From positions 62,001 through 126,000 of the forward strand of contig NZ_RJKN01000006.1 in the NCBI RefSeq assembly GCF_003751265.1: a stretch of DNA of 64,000 bases. Reading direction: 5' to 3'. Position numbers and translations under genes: made by a program. Positions 41,609 through 49,701 of this stretch are shown here, piece by piece. The DNA is from Pseudokineococcus lusitanus. Its GTDB lineage: Bacteria > Actinomycetota > Actinomycetes > Actinomycetales > Quadrisphaeraceae. How positions within the stretch are numbered: position 1 is the first letter of the stretch; every line of letters starts with the position of its first letter. The notes under the pieces are model-generated. The model saw only the letters and a program-made list of their open reading frames with translations, had not been told where the DNA came from and did no database searches.

Positions 41609-42313
41609 ATGGCACGCCAGTCGCTCGTGGCGGCCACCGTCGAGCGCTTCTCCGACGACGTGCTCGAGGGCCGCTTCCCGCCCGGGACGCAGCTGCCGCC
41701 CGAGGCCGACCTCGCCGAGCGCTACGGCGTCAGCAGGCTCACCGCCCGCGAGGCCATCAAGCTGCTGCAGGCGCAGGGCGTCGTCCGGGGCGTCCCCGGC
41801 CGGCGGAGCGAGGTGGCGCCCGTCGCGCAGTGGACGGGCCTGGAGATGCTCGTGCGCAGCGTGTCCCGCGCGGACGACGCCGGGCCGGTCGCCCTCCAGC
41901 TCGTCGCCGTGCGCCGCATGATCGAGACCGGCGCCGCCGCGCTGGCCGCCGAGCACCGCACCGACGACGACCTCGCCGCCCTCGAGAGGCACCTCGGCGG
42001 CATGCGCGACGCCCACACGGCGGCGGACGTCGACGCCTTCGTCCGCGCGGACATCGCCTTCCACGACGTCGTCCTCCGCGCCGGGGGCAACGTCTTCCTC
42101 GCCGTCGTCATGGAGCCGCTGGGCCGGGTCCTGCAGCACGCACGCCGCGACACCTCGAGCCACGAGCCGGTGCAGCGGCACGCCATCGCCGAGCACGGGC
42201 ACGTCCTCGACGCCGTCCGCGCCCGCGACGCCGAGCGGGCCCGGGACGCGATGGCCTCCCACATGGACCAGACGGAGGCCGACCTGCGGCACTTCGTCCT
42301 GCGCCAGACCTGA
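41609..42313 (+). CDS. GntR/FadR-family regulator of the four-carbon acid sugar operon
   Basis: 234 residues from ATG 41609. The winged helix is in residues 1-70 (PEADLAERYGVSRLTAREAIKLLQAQG), followed by an FCD-type helical ligand domain. In that domain D and H residues (ADIAFHDVVLRAGGN, AEHGHVLDAV) could bind a metal and a small acid. It is transcribed in the same direction as the catabolic genes, 87 bases upstream of the kinase. A 19-bp perfect palindrome in that gap is its likely operator. The ligand is probably the pathway substrate, a sugar acid. Confidence 0.85.
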   Translation: MARQSLVAATVERFSDDVLEGRFPPGTQLPPEADLAERYGVSRLTAREAIKLLQAQGVVRGVPGRRSEVAPVAQWTGLEMLVRSVSRADDAGPVALQLVAVRRMIETGAAALAAEHRTDDDLAALERHLGGMRDAHTAADVDAFVRADIAFHDVVLRAGGNVFLAVVMEPLGRVLQHARRDTSSHEPVQRHAIAEHGHVLDAVRARDAERARDAMASHMDQTEADLRHFVLRQT

Positions 42314-42342
42314 CCGCTCCGCGTGAGGCGTCTCACGTCGTC

Positions 42343-42385
42343 TTGACGACAGGCGGGTCGTTGCGCTCAGATATCTGATATCTGA
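42343..42385 (+). promoter_or_regulatory. Promoter with 19-bp palindromic operator of the sugar-acid operon
   Basis: TTGACG at 42343-42348 is a good -35. The perfect palindrome TCAGATATCTGATATCTGA at 42367-42385 starts 18 bases later, covering the expected -10 and ending 15 bases before the kinase ATG. Bound regulator would block RNA polymerase, so repression relieved by substrate is expected. Confidence 0.75.
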
Positions 42386-42400
42386 CGACGAGGAGGAGCG

Positions 42401-43816
42401 ATGACGCTCGACGACGTCCTGACCGCCGCCGGCCCCGAGGCCGACGTCACCACCGCGCAGGTGGCCGAGGCCGTGCGCGCCGCCGGCACCACGCTCGTGG
42501 TGCTCGACGACGACCCCACCGGCACGCAGTCGGTCGCCGACCTGCCCGTCCTCACCCGCTGGGAGTCCGGCGATCTCGCGTGGGCGCTTGGCCGGGGCGC
42601 CGCGCTCTACGTCCTCACCAACTCCCGCAGCCTCGACGCCGCGGCGACGGAGCAGCGCACCCGCGAGGTCGTCCGCGCGGCCCTCGCGGTGGCCGCCGAG
42701 CGCGGCGAGCGCGTGACCTTCCTGTCCCGCAGCGACTCCACGCTCCGCGGGCACTTCCCGCTCGAGACCGACGTCGTCGCCGAGGAGCTCGCCGCGGCGG
42801 GCCACGCCCGGCCCGACCTCGTCCTCCTCGTCCCGGCCTTCCCCGACGCCGGTCGCGTCACCGCCGGCGGGACGCACTGGACCCGCGAGGCCGGCGCGAT
42901 GGTGCCCGTCGGGGAGTCGGAGTTCGCCCGCGACGCGACGTTCGGCTACCGCAGCTCGCACCTGCCCGCGTGGGTGGAGGAGAAGACGGACGGCCGCGTC
43001 GCCGCGGAGGACGTCGTCGTGCTGGACCTCGCCACCGTCCGCCGCGGGCCGGACGCCGTCCTCGACCTGCTCCGCGCGGCGCCCACCGGCGCCGTCGTCT
43101 CCGTCGACGCCGCCACGCAGGGCGACCTCCAGGTGACGGCGCTCGCCTGCCTCCGCCTCGAGGGCGAGGGCCGCACGCTGCTCTACCGCACGGGCCCCGC
43201 CTTCGTCCGCGCCCGGGTCGGCCAGGACGCCCCCGCCGTCGTCGAGCACGTCGACGTCGCCGACCGCAGCGGCGCAGGCGGTCTCGTCGTCGTCGGCTCC
43301 CACACCGGCCTCACCACCCGCCAGCGCGACCGGCTCGTCGCCGAGCGGCCGGCCACCGAGGTCGTCGAGCTCTCCGTGCCCGTCCTCGTCGACGACGCCC
43401 GCCGCGCGGCGCACCTCGACGAGGCCGTCGCCCGCGTGGTCGACGTCCTCGCCCGCGGCGACGCCCTCCTGCAGACCAGCCGCGACCTCGTCACCGCGGA
43501 CGACGCCGACGCGAGCCTCGCGCTCTCCCGGTCGGTCTCGTCCGCCGTGGTCGAGGTGGTCGCCCGCGTGCTGGCCGAGCGACCGCCGCGCTTCGTCGTC
43601 GCCAAGGGCGGCATCACGTCGCACGACGTCGCCGTCCGTGGGCTCGGCATCAGCCGCGCCACCGTCGTCGGCCCGATGCTGCCCGGCCTCGTGTCGCTCT
43701 GGCAGCCCGCCGACGGGCCCGCCACCGGCGTCCCCTACGTCGTCTTCCCCGGCAACGTCGGCGACGACGACGGCCTCGCCCGCGTCGTCACGCGCCTGGC
43801 GGGCGCCGCCGGCTGA
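42401..43816 (+). CDS. Four-carbon acid sugar kinase family protein (DUF1537)
   Basis: 471 residues from ATG 42401 with GAGGAGGAG upstream. The N-terminal domain has LDDDPTGTQ (35-43), the substrate-side signature, plus YVLTNSRSL and FLSRSDSTLRGHFP. The C-terminal nucleotide-binding domain includes VVAKGGITSHDVAVRGLG and VVFPGNVGDDD. Characterised members (OtnK, DtnK) phosphorylate oxidised erythronate or threonate. It is the first catabolic gene of the operon. Of the known pathways, the linked dehydrogenase suggests oxidation followed by phosphorylation. No isomerase (OtnI) or aldolase (OtnC) is seen in the window. Confidence 0.88.
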   Translation: MTLDDVLTAAGPEADVTTAQVAEAVRAAGTTLVVLDDDPTGTQSVADLPVLTRWESGDLAWALGRGAALYVLTNSRSLDAAATEQRTREVVRAALAVAAERGERVTFLSRSDSTLRGHFPLETDVVAEELAAAGHARPDLVLLVPAFPDAGRVTAGGTHWTREAGAMVPVGESEFARDATFGYRSSHLPAWVEEKTDGRVAAEDVVVLDLATVRRGPDAVLDLLRAAPTGAVVSVDAATQGDLQVTALACLRLEGEGRTLLYRTGPAFVRARVGQDAPAVVEHVDVADRSGAGGLVVVGSHTGLTTRQRDRLVAERPATEVVELSVPVLVDDARRAAHLDEAVARVVDVLARGDALLQTSRDLVTADDADASLALSRSVSSAVVEVVARVLAERPPRFVVAKGGITSHDVAVRGLGISRATVVGPMLPGLVSLWQPADGPATGVPYVVFPGNVGDDDGLARVVTRLAGAAG

Positions 43817-43832
43817 CGCCGGTCCCCCGACC

Positions 43833-43871
43833 GCACCACCGGGCCGTGTCCCCCCGCCGGCCCGGTGGTGC
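43833..43871 (+). terminator. Intra-operon hairpin between kinase and dehydrogenase genes
   Basis: GCACCACCGGGCC (43833-43845) pairs perfectly with GGCCCGGTGGTGC (43859-43871), a 13-bp stem starting 16 bases after the kinase stop. It may be a partial terminator or an mRNA-stabilising end that uncouples downstream expression. Confidence 0.65.
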
Positions 43872-43909
43872 GCCCCACCTCTTCTCCCCCACCGTCGCCG
43901 AGGAGCGCC

Positions 43910-44842
43910 ATGACCACCCCTACCACCGACCAGGGCTCCGCCCCCGAGGTCGTCCGCAGCGTCGCCGTCCTCGGGCTCGGCGCCATGGGCCTGCCGATGG
44001 CCACGCGCCTGTCGACCGGGCTCGAGGTCCGCGGCTTCGACATCGCCGCCGAGCGCCTCGAGCTCGCGGGCGCCCAGGGCGTGACGCCGTGCGCCAGCGC
44101 GGCGGAGGCCGTCGACGGCGCCGACGCCCTCCTGCTCGCCGTGCGCGACGGCGCCCAGCTCGACGACGTCCTCTTCGGCGAGCGCGGCGTCGCCGCCGGT
44201 CTCAAGGAGGGCGCCGTCGTCGTCCTCACGAGCACCGTGGGCACGACGGCGCTCGTGCCCGTCGTCGAGCGGCTGGAGGCACAGGGCGTGGACGTCGTCG
44301 ACGCCCCCCTGTCCGGCGGCCCCGCGCGCGCCGGTGCCGGGGACCTCCTCGTCGTCGTCGGCGCCACGCCCACCGCCCGCGCCAAGGCGCAGCCGGTGCT
44401 GGACCTCCTGGCGAGCACGCTGACCGTCGTCGGCGACCGCCCCGGCGACGGCCAGGCGCTCAAGACGGTCAACCAGCTGCTGTGCGGCGTCCACATCGCC
44501 GCGGCCGGCGAGGCGCTGGCCCTCGCCGACGCGCTCGGCCTCGACCTCGAGCGCACCCTCGACGCCCTCATGGCCGGCGCCGCCGCGAGCTTCATGCTCG
44601 GCGACCGCGGCCGCCGGATGCTCGAGGCGCACACCGAGCAGGGCGCCGAGGTCAAGAGCCGCCTCGACATCTTCGTCAAGGACATGGGCATCGTCGGCGA
44701 CGCCGCCCGCGCCGCCCACCTCGCCGCCCCCGTCGCGGCCGCCGCCGAGCAGCTGTTCCTCCTCGGCGCCACGCAGGGCCTCGCGACGAGCGACGACTCC
44801 GCCGTCGTCAAGGTCGTCCGCCCGGAGCGCACGACGTCCTGA
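43910..44842 (+). CDS. Beta-hydroxyacid dehydrogenase (LtnD/3-hydroxyisobutyrate dehydrogenase family)
   Basis: 310 residues from ATG 43910 (AGGAG nine bases upstream). NAD-binding motif LGLGAMG (21-27), substrate-binding DAPLSGGPARAGAGDL and the catalytic lysine K185 in KTVNQLL are all present. Enzymes of this group linked to DUF1537 kinases oxidise L-threonate or D-erythronate at C2. The product would be passed, after isomerisation, to the kinase. It sits between kinase and GntP permease, flanked by hairpins on both sides. Confidence 0.87.
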   Translation: MTTPTTDQGSAPEVVRSVAVLGLGAMGLPMATRLSTGLEVRGFDIAAERLELAGAQGVTPCASAAEAVDGADALLLAVRDGAQLDDVLFGERGVAAGLKEGAVVVLTSTVGTTALVPVVERLEAQGVDVVDAPLSGGPARAGAGDLLVVVGATPTARAKAQPVLDLLASTLTVVGDRPGDGQALKTVNQLLCGVHIAAAGEALALADALGLDLERTLDALMAGAAASFMLGDRGRRMLEAHTEQGAEVKSRLDIFVKDMGIVGDAARAAHLAAPVAAAAEQLFLLGATQGLATSDDSAVVKVVRPERTTS

Positions 44843-44851
44843 CCCGCCCGC

Positions 44852-44872
44852 GGCGGGGCGTGACGCCCCGCC
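44852..44872 (+). terminator. Palindromic hairpin between dehydrogenase and permease genes
   Basis: GGCGGGGCGT (44852-44861) and ACGCCCCGCC (44863-44872) make a 21-bp palindrome ten bases after the dehydrogenase stop. As with the hairpin at 43833, it probably modulates downstream transcription. Confidence 0.55.
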
Positions 44873-44939
44873 CGCCGCAGCACCTCCCCGCACCACCTCC
44901 CCCGCCAGAGCCCCACGTCACCGTCGACGGAGCCTCCCC

Positions 44940-46436
44940 ATGCCCGAGTGGTCCCTCCCCCTCATCGGGGCAGCCGGCATCGCCCTGCTGCTCGTCCTCG
45001 TCATCCGCTTCAAGGTGCAGGCCTTCGCGGCCCTGCTCGTCACCGCGCTCGTCGTCGGCCTCGTCGCCGGCCTGCCGCTCGCCACCGTCCCGGCCGAGGG
45101 CGACACGCCAGCGCAGCTCGGCGTCGTCGACGCGATCATCGCGGGGATGGGCGGGACCCTCGGGTCCGTCGCCATCCTCGTGGCGCTCGGCGCGATGATC
45201 GGCAAGATCATCGAGCTGTCCGGCGGCGCCGAGTCGCTCGCCGGCCGCTTCGCGCACCTGCTCGGCCCGCGCCGGGTGGCCGGGGCGCTGACTGCCGCGG
45301 CCGGCGTCCTCGCCATCCCCGTCTTCTTCGACGTCGGCTTCATCATCCTCGTGCCGATCATCTACGGCTTCTGCAAGGCGACCGGCGTCTCGCCCGTGCG
45401 CTACGGCCTGCCCGTGGCGGGCCTCATGCTCGCGGTCCACGTCGCCGTCCCCCCGCACCCGGGCGTCGTCGGCGGGGCCGCGGTCCTGGGCGCGGACGTC
45501 GGCTGGCTGACCGTCCTCGGCCTCGTGATCTGCGCGCCCGTCGGCGTCGTCGCGCACCTGCTGTCCAAGCGGATCAACCGCGCCGACATGGAGATGCTCC
45601 CGGCCACCCGCGAGCAGTTCGAGTCCTTCGGCTCCGCGGGCGGCACGACGACGGCCGCCGTCGGCGGGGGCACCACCGCCGTCGCCGAGCGCACCGCGAC
45701 CGGCGGGACCGGCGAGGCCGGCGGGTCGGCGTCGGGCGGCCTGGCCCCCGGCGAGCGCGCACCCGGCGCCGGCACCGTCCTGACGATCGTGCTCGTGCCG
45801 CTGCTGCTCATCATGCTCGGCACCGTCGGCGCCACCGTGCTGCCCGAGGGCAGCACGCTCCGCGGCGTCGCGGGACTCGTCGGCGCGCCCGTCGTCGCAC
45901 TGCTCGTCGCCCTCGCGCTGGCCGGCGTCCTCCTCGGCATCCGCCGCGGCTGGGGCGCCGAGCGGCTCGGCGAGGTCATGGAGAGCTCGCTGCCGCCCGC
46001 GGCCGTCGTCATCCTCGTCACCGGCGCGGGCGGCGCCTTCGCCCGCGTCCTCACCGAGAGCGGGGTCGGGACGTCGCTGTCGGACCTGCTGACGTCGCTC
46101 GGCCTGCCGCTGCTCGTCGCGGCGTACCTCATCTCGCTGACGCTGAGGGCGGCGCAGGGCTCGGCGACCGTCGCGATCATCACGGCCGCCGGCCTCACCG
46201 CCGGCGCGGTCACGCAGGCGGACCTCGGCGTCCTCCACACGGCGCTGCTGACGCTGGCGATCTGCTTCGGCGCCCTCGGCCTCAGCCACGTCAACGACTC
46301 GGGCTTCTGGGTCGTGACGCGCTACCTCGGCATGTCGGTCGCGGACGGCCTGCGCCGCTGGACGGTCCTCACGACGGTGCTGAGCCTCGTCGGCTTCGCG
46401 ATCGTCGGCCTGCTGTGGGTGGTCGTCCCGGGCTGA
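44940..46436 (+). CDS. GntP-family sugar-acid/H+ symporter
   Basis: 498 residues from ATG 44940 with ACGGAG upstream. About 12-14 membrane helices are visible. The family blocks GVLAIPVFFDVGFIILVPIIYG, VPPHPG and HVNDSGFWVV are present. A long hydrophilic loop in the middle (about 215-275, Gly/Thr/Ala-rich) is larger than in typical GntP proteins. The operon context (kinase and dehydrogenase) indicates uptake of a C4 sugar acid such as threonate or erythronate rather than gluconate. A bidirectional hairpin follows. Confidence 0.88.
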   Translation: MPEWSLPLIGAAGIALLLVLVIRFKVQAFAALLVTALVVGLVAGLPLATVPAEGDTPAQLGVVDAIIAGMGGTLGSVAILVALGAMIGKIIELSGGAESLAGRFAHLLGPRRVAGALTAAAGVLAIPVFFDVGFIILVPIIYGFCKATGVSPVRYGLPVAGLMLAVHVAVPPHPGVVGGAAVLGADVGWLTVLGLVICAPVGVVAHLLSKRINRADMEMLPATREQFESFGSAGGTTTAAVGGGTTAVAERTATGGTGEAGGSASGGLAPGERAPGAGTVLTIVLVPLLLIMLGTVGATVLPEGSTLRGVAGLVGAPVVALLVALALAGVLLGIRRGWGAERLGEVMESSLPPAAVVILVTGAGGAFARVLTESGVGTSLSDLLTSLGLPLLVAAYLISLTLRAAQGSATVAIITAAGLTAGAVTQADLGVLHTALLTLAICFGALGLSHVNDSGFWVVTRYLGMSVADGLRRWTVLTTVLSLVGFAIVGLLWVVVPG

Positions 46437-46452
46437 CTCCGCTCGCCCCGTC

Positions 46453-46486
46453 GCGGCGCCGTCCTCTCACCCGAGGGCGGCGCCGC
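46453..46486. terminator. Bidirectional terminator overlapping the amidohydrolase stop
   Basis: GCGGCGCCG (46453-46461) pairs with CGGCGCCGC (46478-46486). The loop contains the amidohydrolase stop codon at 46467-46469. It separates the convergent GntP and amidohydrolase genes. Confidence 0.65.
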
Positions 46487-48014
46487 GGTGCGTCCAGCGA
46501 CCGCCGACGAGCGTGCCGAGCACCTCGGGACGGCGCAGGGCGTCGGCGCCGTCGCGGGCGAGGACGGCGGCGGGGTCCTCGGCGAGGAGGACGAGGTCGG
46601 CGACGTCGCCGACCTCGACGGCGGAGCGGCCGCCGCTGCACGCCCGCAGCGCTTGGCGGAGGTCGAGGTGCTGCTCGGGGTGCCAGGCGCCGCGGTCGTC
46701 GGCGGAGCGGTGGACGGCGCTGGCGACGGCGTCCCACGGGTCGAGGGGGGCGACGGGCGCGTCGGAGCCGAGGACGACGTCCGCGCCCGCCGCGACCAGT
46801 GCGCGGTAGGGGAAGGCGCGGTCGGTGGCGCCGGCCCAGTGGTGGTCGGCGAGGTCGCGGTCGTCGACGGCGTGCCGCGGCTGGACGCTCGCCGTCACCC
46901 CGAGCGCGGCGAATCGGGGCAGGTCCGCGGGCAGCACCTGCTGGGCGTGCTCGACGCGGCCGCCGCAGCCCGCGGCCTCGAAGCCGTCGAGCGCGGTGCG
47001 GACGCCGGCGTCGCCGATGGCGTGGACGGCGGCCTCGAGCCCGCCGGCGGTGGCGCGACGGAGCCAGCCCTCGAGCTCGGCGGCGGGCAGCCGCAGCATC
47101 CCGTGGTCGCCGCCGGGGTAGGCGTGGGTGCAGTAGGCCGTGCGGGTGCCGAGCGAGCCGTCGACGAAAAGCTTGAGCGGGCCGACGCGGACGCGGTCGC
47201 GCGCCGTCGGGTCGACGATGCCGGGCAGCGGGTCGCCGCTGCGGAGGCCCGCCGCGAGCGTCGAGTCGAGGTGCTCGGGCCAGACGCCCGCGCGGACGCG
47301 CACCGACGGGCCGGGGACGCCGAGCCCGCCGGGGTGGTGGACGTCGGCGCGACGGGCCCAGTCGGCGAGCGGCGCGAGCTCGAGGTCGACGACGGACGTG
47401 ACGCCCCGCGCAGCCGCCGCGGCGGTGGCCTCGAGGACCCACTCGTCGTTCGTCGCGGCGTCGACGGCACCCGCCCGGGCGAGGAGGTCCATGGCCTCGT
47501 CCTCGACGACGACGCCGTCCGGCGCCGTGACGCCGAAGCGCACCGCCGCGGCGGTGCTCACCCAGAGGGTGTGGAGGTCCTGGCTGACGACGACGACCGC
47601 GCGTCCCGGCATCGCGGCGTCGAGGTCGTGGCGGTGGGGCGGGCGGGACCAGAGGCCGTCGCGGAAGCCGCGGCCGAGGAGGACGTCGGCGCCGTCGTCC
47701 TTCGTGCTCAGCGTGCGGGCGACCTCCTCGGGGCTGCCGGCCGCCGACACGTCGATCCGCCGGCGGGTGGCCGCCCACTGCGCGAGGTGGACGTGCTCGT
47801 CGTGGAGGCCGGGGAGGAGGACGGCGCCGTCGGCGTCGACGGTCTCCGGGCGGTGAGTCCGCGCGACGTCGTCGGGCAGGTGGTCGGCGACGGCGGCGAC
47901 GCGGCCGTCCCTGAGGAGCACGTCGCGCAGGCGTCGGGGGTCGGGCGTGCCCGCCAGCCGGGCCCGCCGCAGGAGCACCGCCGTCGGCGTCGTGTCGTCC
48001 ACCACGGCGGGCAT
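46467..48014 (-). CDS. YtcJ-type metal-dependent amidohydrolase
   Basis: 515 residues from ATG 48014. The metal-binding HxH is H74-V-H76 in LHDEHVHLAQW. Further ligands are suggested by KLFVDGSLGTRTAYC, the VHAIGDAG block, GGRVEHAQQV and LGSDAPVAPLDPW. This pattern belongs to the amidohydrolase 3 (YtcJ) group, whose members hydrolyse N-acyl or cyclic amides; the substrate here is unknown. No signal peptide, so it is cytoplasmic. It follows a GntR/UTRA regulator on the same strand, and three repeats in the gap between them may be regulatory. Confidence 0.82.
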   Translation of the reverse strand: MPAVVDDTTPTAVLLRRARLAGTPDPRRLRDVLLRDGRVAAVADHLPDDVARTHRPETVDADGAVLLPGLHDEHVHLAQWAATRRRIDVSAAGSPEEVARTLSTKDDGADVLLGRGFRDGLWSRPPHRHDLDAAMPGRAVVVVSQDLHTLWVSTAAAVRFGVTAPDGVVVEDEAMDLLARAGAVDAATNDEWVLEATAAAAARGVTSVVDLELAPLADWARRADVHHPGGLGVPGPSVRVRAGVWPEHLDSTLAAGLRSGDPLPGIVDPTARDRVRVGPLKLFVDGSLGTRTAYCTHAYPGGDHGMLRLPAAELEGWLRRATAGGLEAAVHAIGDAGVRTALDGFEAAGCGGRVEHAQQVLPADLPRFAALGVTASVQPRHAVDDRDLADHHWAGATDRAFPYRALVAAGADVVLGSDAPVAPLDPWDAVASAVHRSADDRGAWHPEQHLDLRQALRACSGGRSAVEVGDVADLVLLAEDPAAVLARDGADALRRPEVLGTLVGGRWTHRGAALG

Positions 48015-48043
48015 CGTGCCCTGCGCGGCGGCCCCCTCCTCGT

Positions 48044-48140
48044 CTTCGCTGCCGAAGTCGTCCGATGGGTGTCTCCTAGGCCCACTTCGCTGCCGAAGTC
48101 GACGCACACGCGCCGTCTCCGCCCACATCGCTGCCGAAGT
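48044..48140. repeat. Three spaced copies of a CGCTGCCGAAGT repeat upstream of the amidohydrolase
   Basis: CTTCGCTGCCGAAGT (48044-48058), ACTTCGCTGCCGAAGT (48084-48099) and ATCGCTGCCGAAGT (48127-48140) occur at a spacing of about 41 bases, each preceded by a CCCA or TCGT stretch. ACTTCG and CGAAGT make each full copy an inverted repeat. They lie in the gap between the GntR/UTRA stop and the amidohydrolase start. Confidence 0.75.
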
Positions 48141-48158
48141 GAGCGGGGGTTCGGCGTC

Positions 48159-48908
48159 CTAGGGGCGGCTGTCCTCCGCGGACGGCGTCGGTCGGCTGAT
48201 GTCGACGAGGATCCGGTAGCGGTCGCCGCGGTAGACGGAGCGCACGAACTCGACGACGCGGCCCGTCGTCACGCGCGTGGTGCGCTCGAAGAGGAAGGCC
48301 GGGACGCCCTCGTCGACGTCGAGCGCAGCGGCCTCGCTCTTGCGGACGAGGACGGGCTCGATGGTCTGCGAGCCGCGGGCGATGGTGAGGCCGTACCGGT
48401 CCTCGAGGAGTTCGTAGAAGGAGCGGCCGGCGAGCTCGTCGCCGGTGAGGCCGGGGACGAGGTCGGCGGGGACGTGCAGGTCCTCGATGGCCATGGGGAG
48501 GTCGTCGGCGAGCCGGAGCCGGACGACGTGGAGGACGCTCGCGGTCGGCTCGACGCCGAGGCACGCCCCGACGGCGACGCCCGCCGGCCCGCGCCCCGCC
48601 CTGAGCGTGCGGGCGCTGGGGCGAAGGCCGCGGGCGCGCATGTCCTCGGAGAAAGAGCTGGCGTGCAGCCGCTGCGCGACCTTGGGCGGCGCGACGAAGG
48701 TGCCCGCGCCCTGGCGGCGGACGAGGCGCCCCTCGGCGACGAGGTGGTCGACGGCCTTGCGGAGCGTCATCCGCGCGACGCCGAGCTCGGCCGAGAGCTG
48801 CCGCTCGGTGGGCAGGGCGGCGCCGTACGGGAGGTGGTCGAGGCGCGCGGCGAGCTCCTCGCGGACCACGAGGTGCTTCGGCCGGGCCGGCGACGCCGTC
48901 GGCTGCAT
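48159..48908 (-). CDS. GntR-family regulator with UTRA domain (HutC subfamily)
   Basis: 249 residues from ATG 48908; a GTG at 48926 would add six residues. The winged helix is near the N-terminus (GAALPTERQLSAELGVARMTLRKAVDHL). Residues ~85-245 form a UTRA ligand-binding domain with LHVVRLRLADDLPMAIEDLHVP and FLFERTTRV. A site ATTGGTACAAC at 48914-48924, just ahead of the ATG, resembles HutC-type operators, which would mean autoregulation and supports the shorter start. It probably controls the downstream amidohydrolase gene. Confidence 0.82.
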   Translation of the reverse strand: MQPTASPARPKHLVVREELAARLDHLPYGAALPTERQLSAELGVARMTLRKAVDHLVAEGRLVRRQGAGTFVAPPKVAQRLHASSFSEDMRARGLRPSARTLRAGRGPAGVAVGACLGVEPTASVLHVVRLRLADDLPMAIEDLHVPADLVPGLTGDELAGRSFYELLEDRYGLTIARGSQTIEPVLVRKSEAAALDVDEGVPAFLFERTTRVTTGRVVEFVRSVYRGDRYRILVDISRPTPSAEDSRP

Positions 48909-48978
48909 GCCCCATTGGTACAACACTCACGCAAGGCGGGCCGCTGGTGTCCACCCCGCGGCGCTCACACGAGGCCCG

Positions 48979-49668
48979 TCAGCCGCCGGGCGTCCCCGCC
49001 TGCACGGGCCCGACCGTCAACAGCGTGACGTCGTCGGACGCGCACGCCTCGACGTCCGCCGCGGCGAAGGCCGCCGCCGTCTCGCCGGGCGGATAGACGC
49101 GGAAGCCGCGGGCCGTCGTCGGCTCGCACTCGTCGGCGTCGTAGTTGCCGGCCGCGGAGACCTGGAGCAGCGCATACGCCTCGGCGCCGGGGGCGAGCTC
49201 CACTGTCGCAGCGGTCGCGCTCTTGTCGCGCACGGCCGCGGCGCCGACCTGCTCGCCGTCGTCGCCGGTGACGGTGGAGACGCCCGGATAGACCTCGAGC
49301 GCGCAGGCCGCCGAGCCGGTGTTCGTGAAGGAGACGACCTCGCAGGTGGAGCCGGCCGCGCCGCCGCCCTCGGCGGGGGCGACCGCGACGTCGAGCTGGT
49401 CGGTGGTGCAGGCGCCCTCGGTGGCGTCGGCCGGCGCCGAGGTGGTGGGGGCACCGGTCGACGCCGCCGACGCGCTTCTCGTCGCGGTAGGGGACGGCGA
49501 CGGACCAGGTGACGTCGAGGCCTCCGCCGTGGGGGCCGTCGAGGTGGCGCCCGCACTGGCGTCCGGCGCGTCGCCGGCACCGGCGTCGGAGCAAGCACTG
49601 AGGAGGAGAGGTGCCGCGAGGAGCAGCACGGTGGCAGCACTCCGCATCGTCGACATGACGATCACCAT
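48979..49668 (-). CDS. DUF4232-type lipoprotein
   Basis: 229 residues. The ATG at 49668 is chosen because AAGGA lies seven bases upstream; other ATGs lie 18 bases upstream and 12 and 21 bases downstream. A lipobox LSAC with Cys26 ends the signal peptide. Residues 27-90 are a Ser/Thr/Ala/Pro-rich linker. The C-terminal ~130 residues (CTTDQLDVAVAPAEGGG to the end) match DUF4232, a beta-sandwich with conserved cysteines found in many actinobacterial lipoproteins, of unknown function. The protein should be anchored on the outer face of the membrane. Confidence 0.72.
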   Translation of the reverse strand: MVIVMSTMRSAATVLLLAAPLLLSACSDAGAGDAPDASAGATSTAPTAEASTSPGPSPSPTATRSASAASTGAPTTSAPADATEGACTTDQLDVAVAPAEGGGAAGSTCEVVSFTNTGSAACALEVYPGVSTVTGDDGEQVGAAAVRDKSATAATVELAPGAEAYALLQVSAAGNYDADECEPTTARGFRVYPPGETAAAFAAADVEACASDDVTLLTVGPVQAGTPGG

Positions 49669-49701
49669 AAAAGTGTCCTTAGGCAACCGCCCGTCGGTGG
49701 C

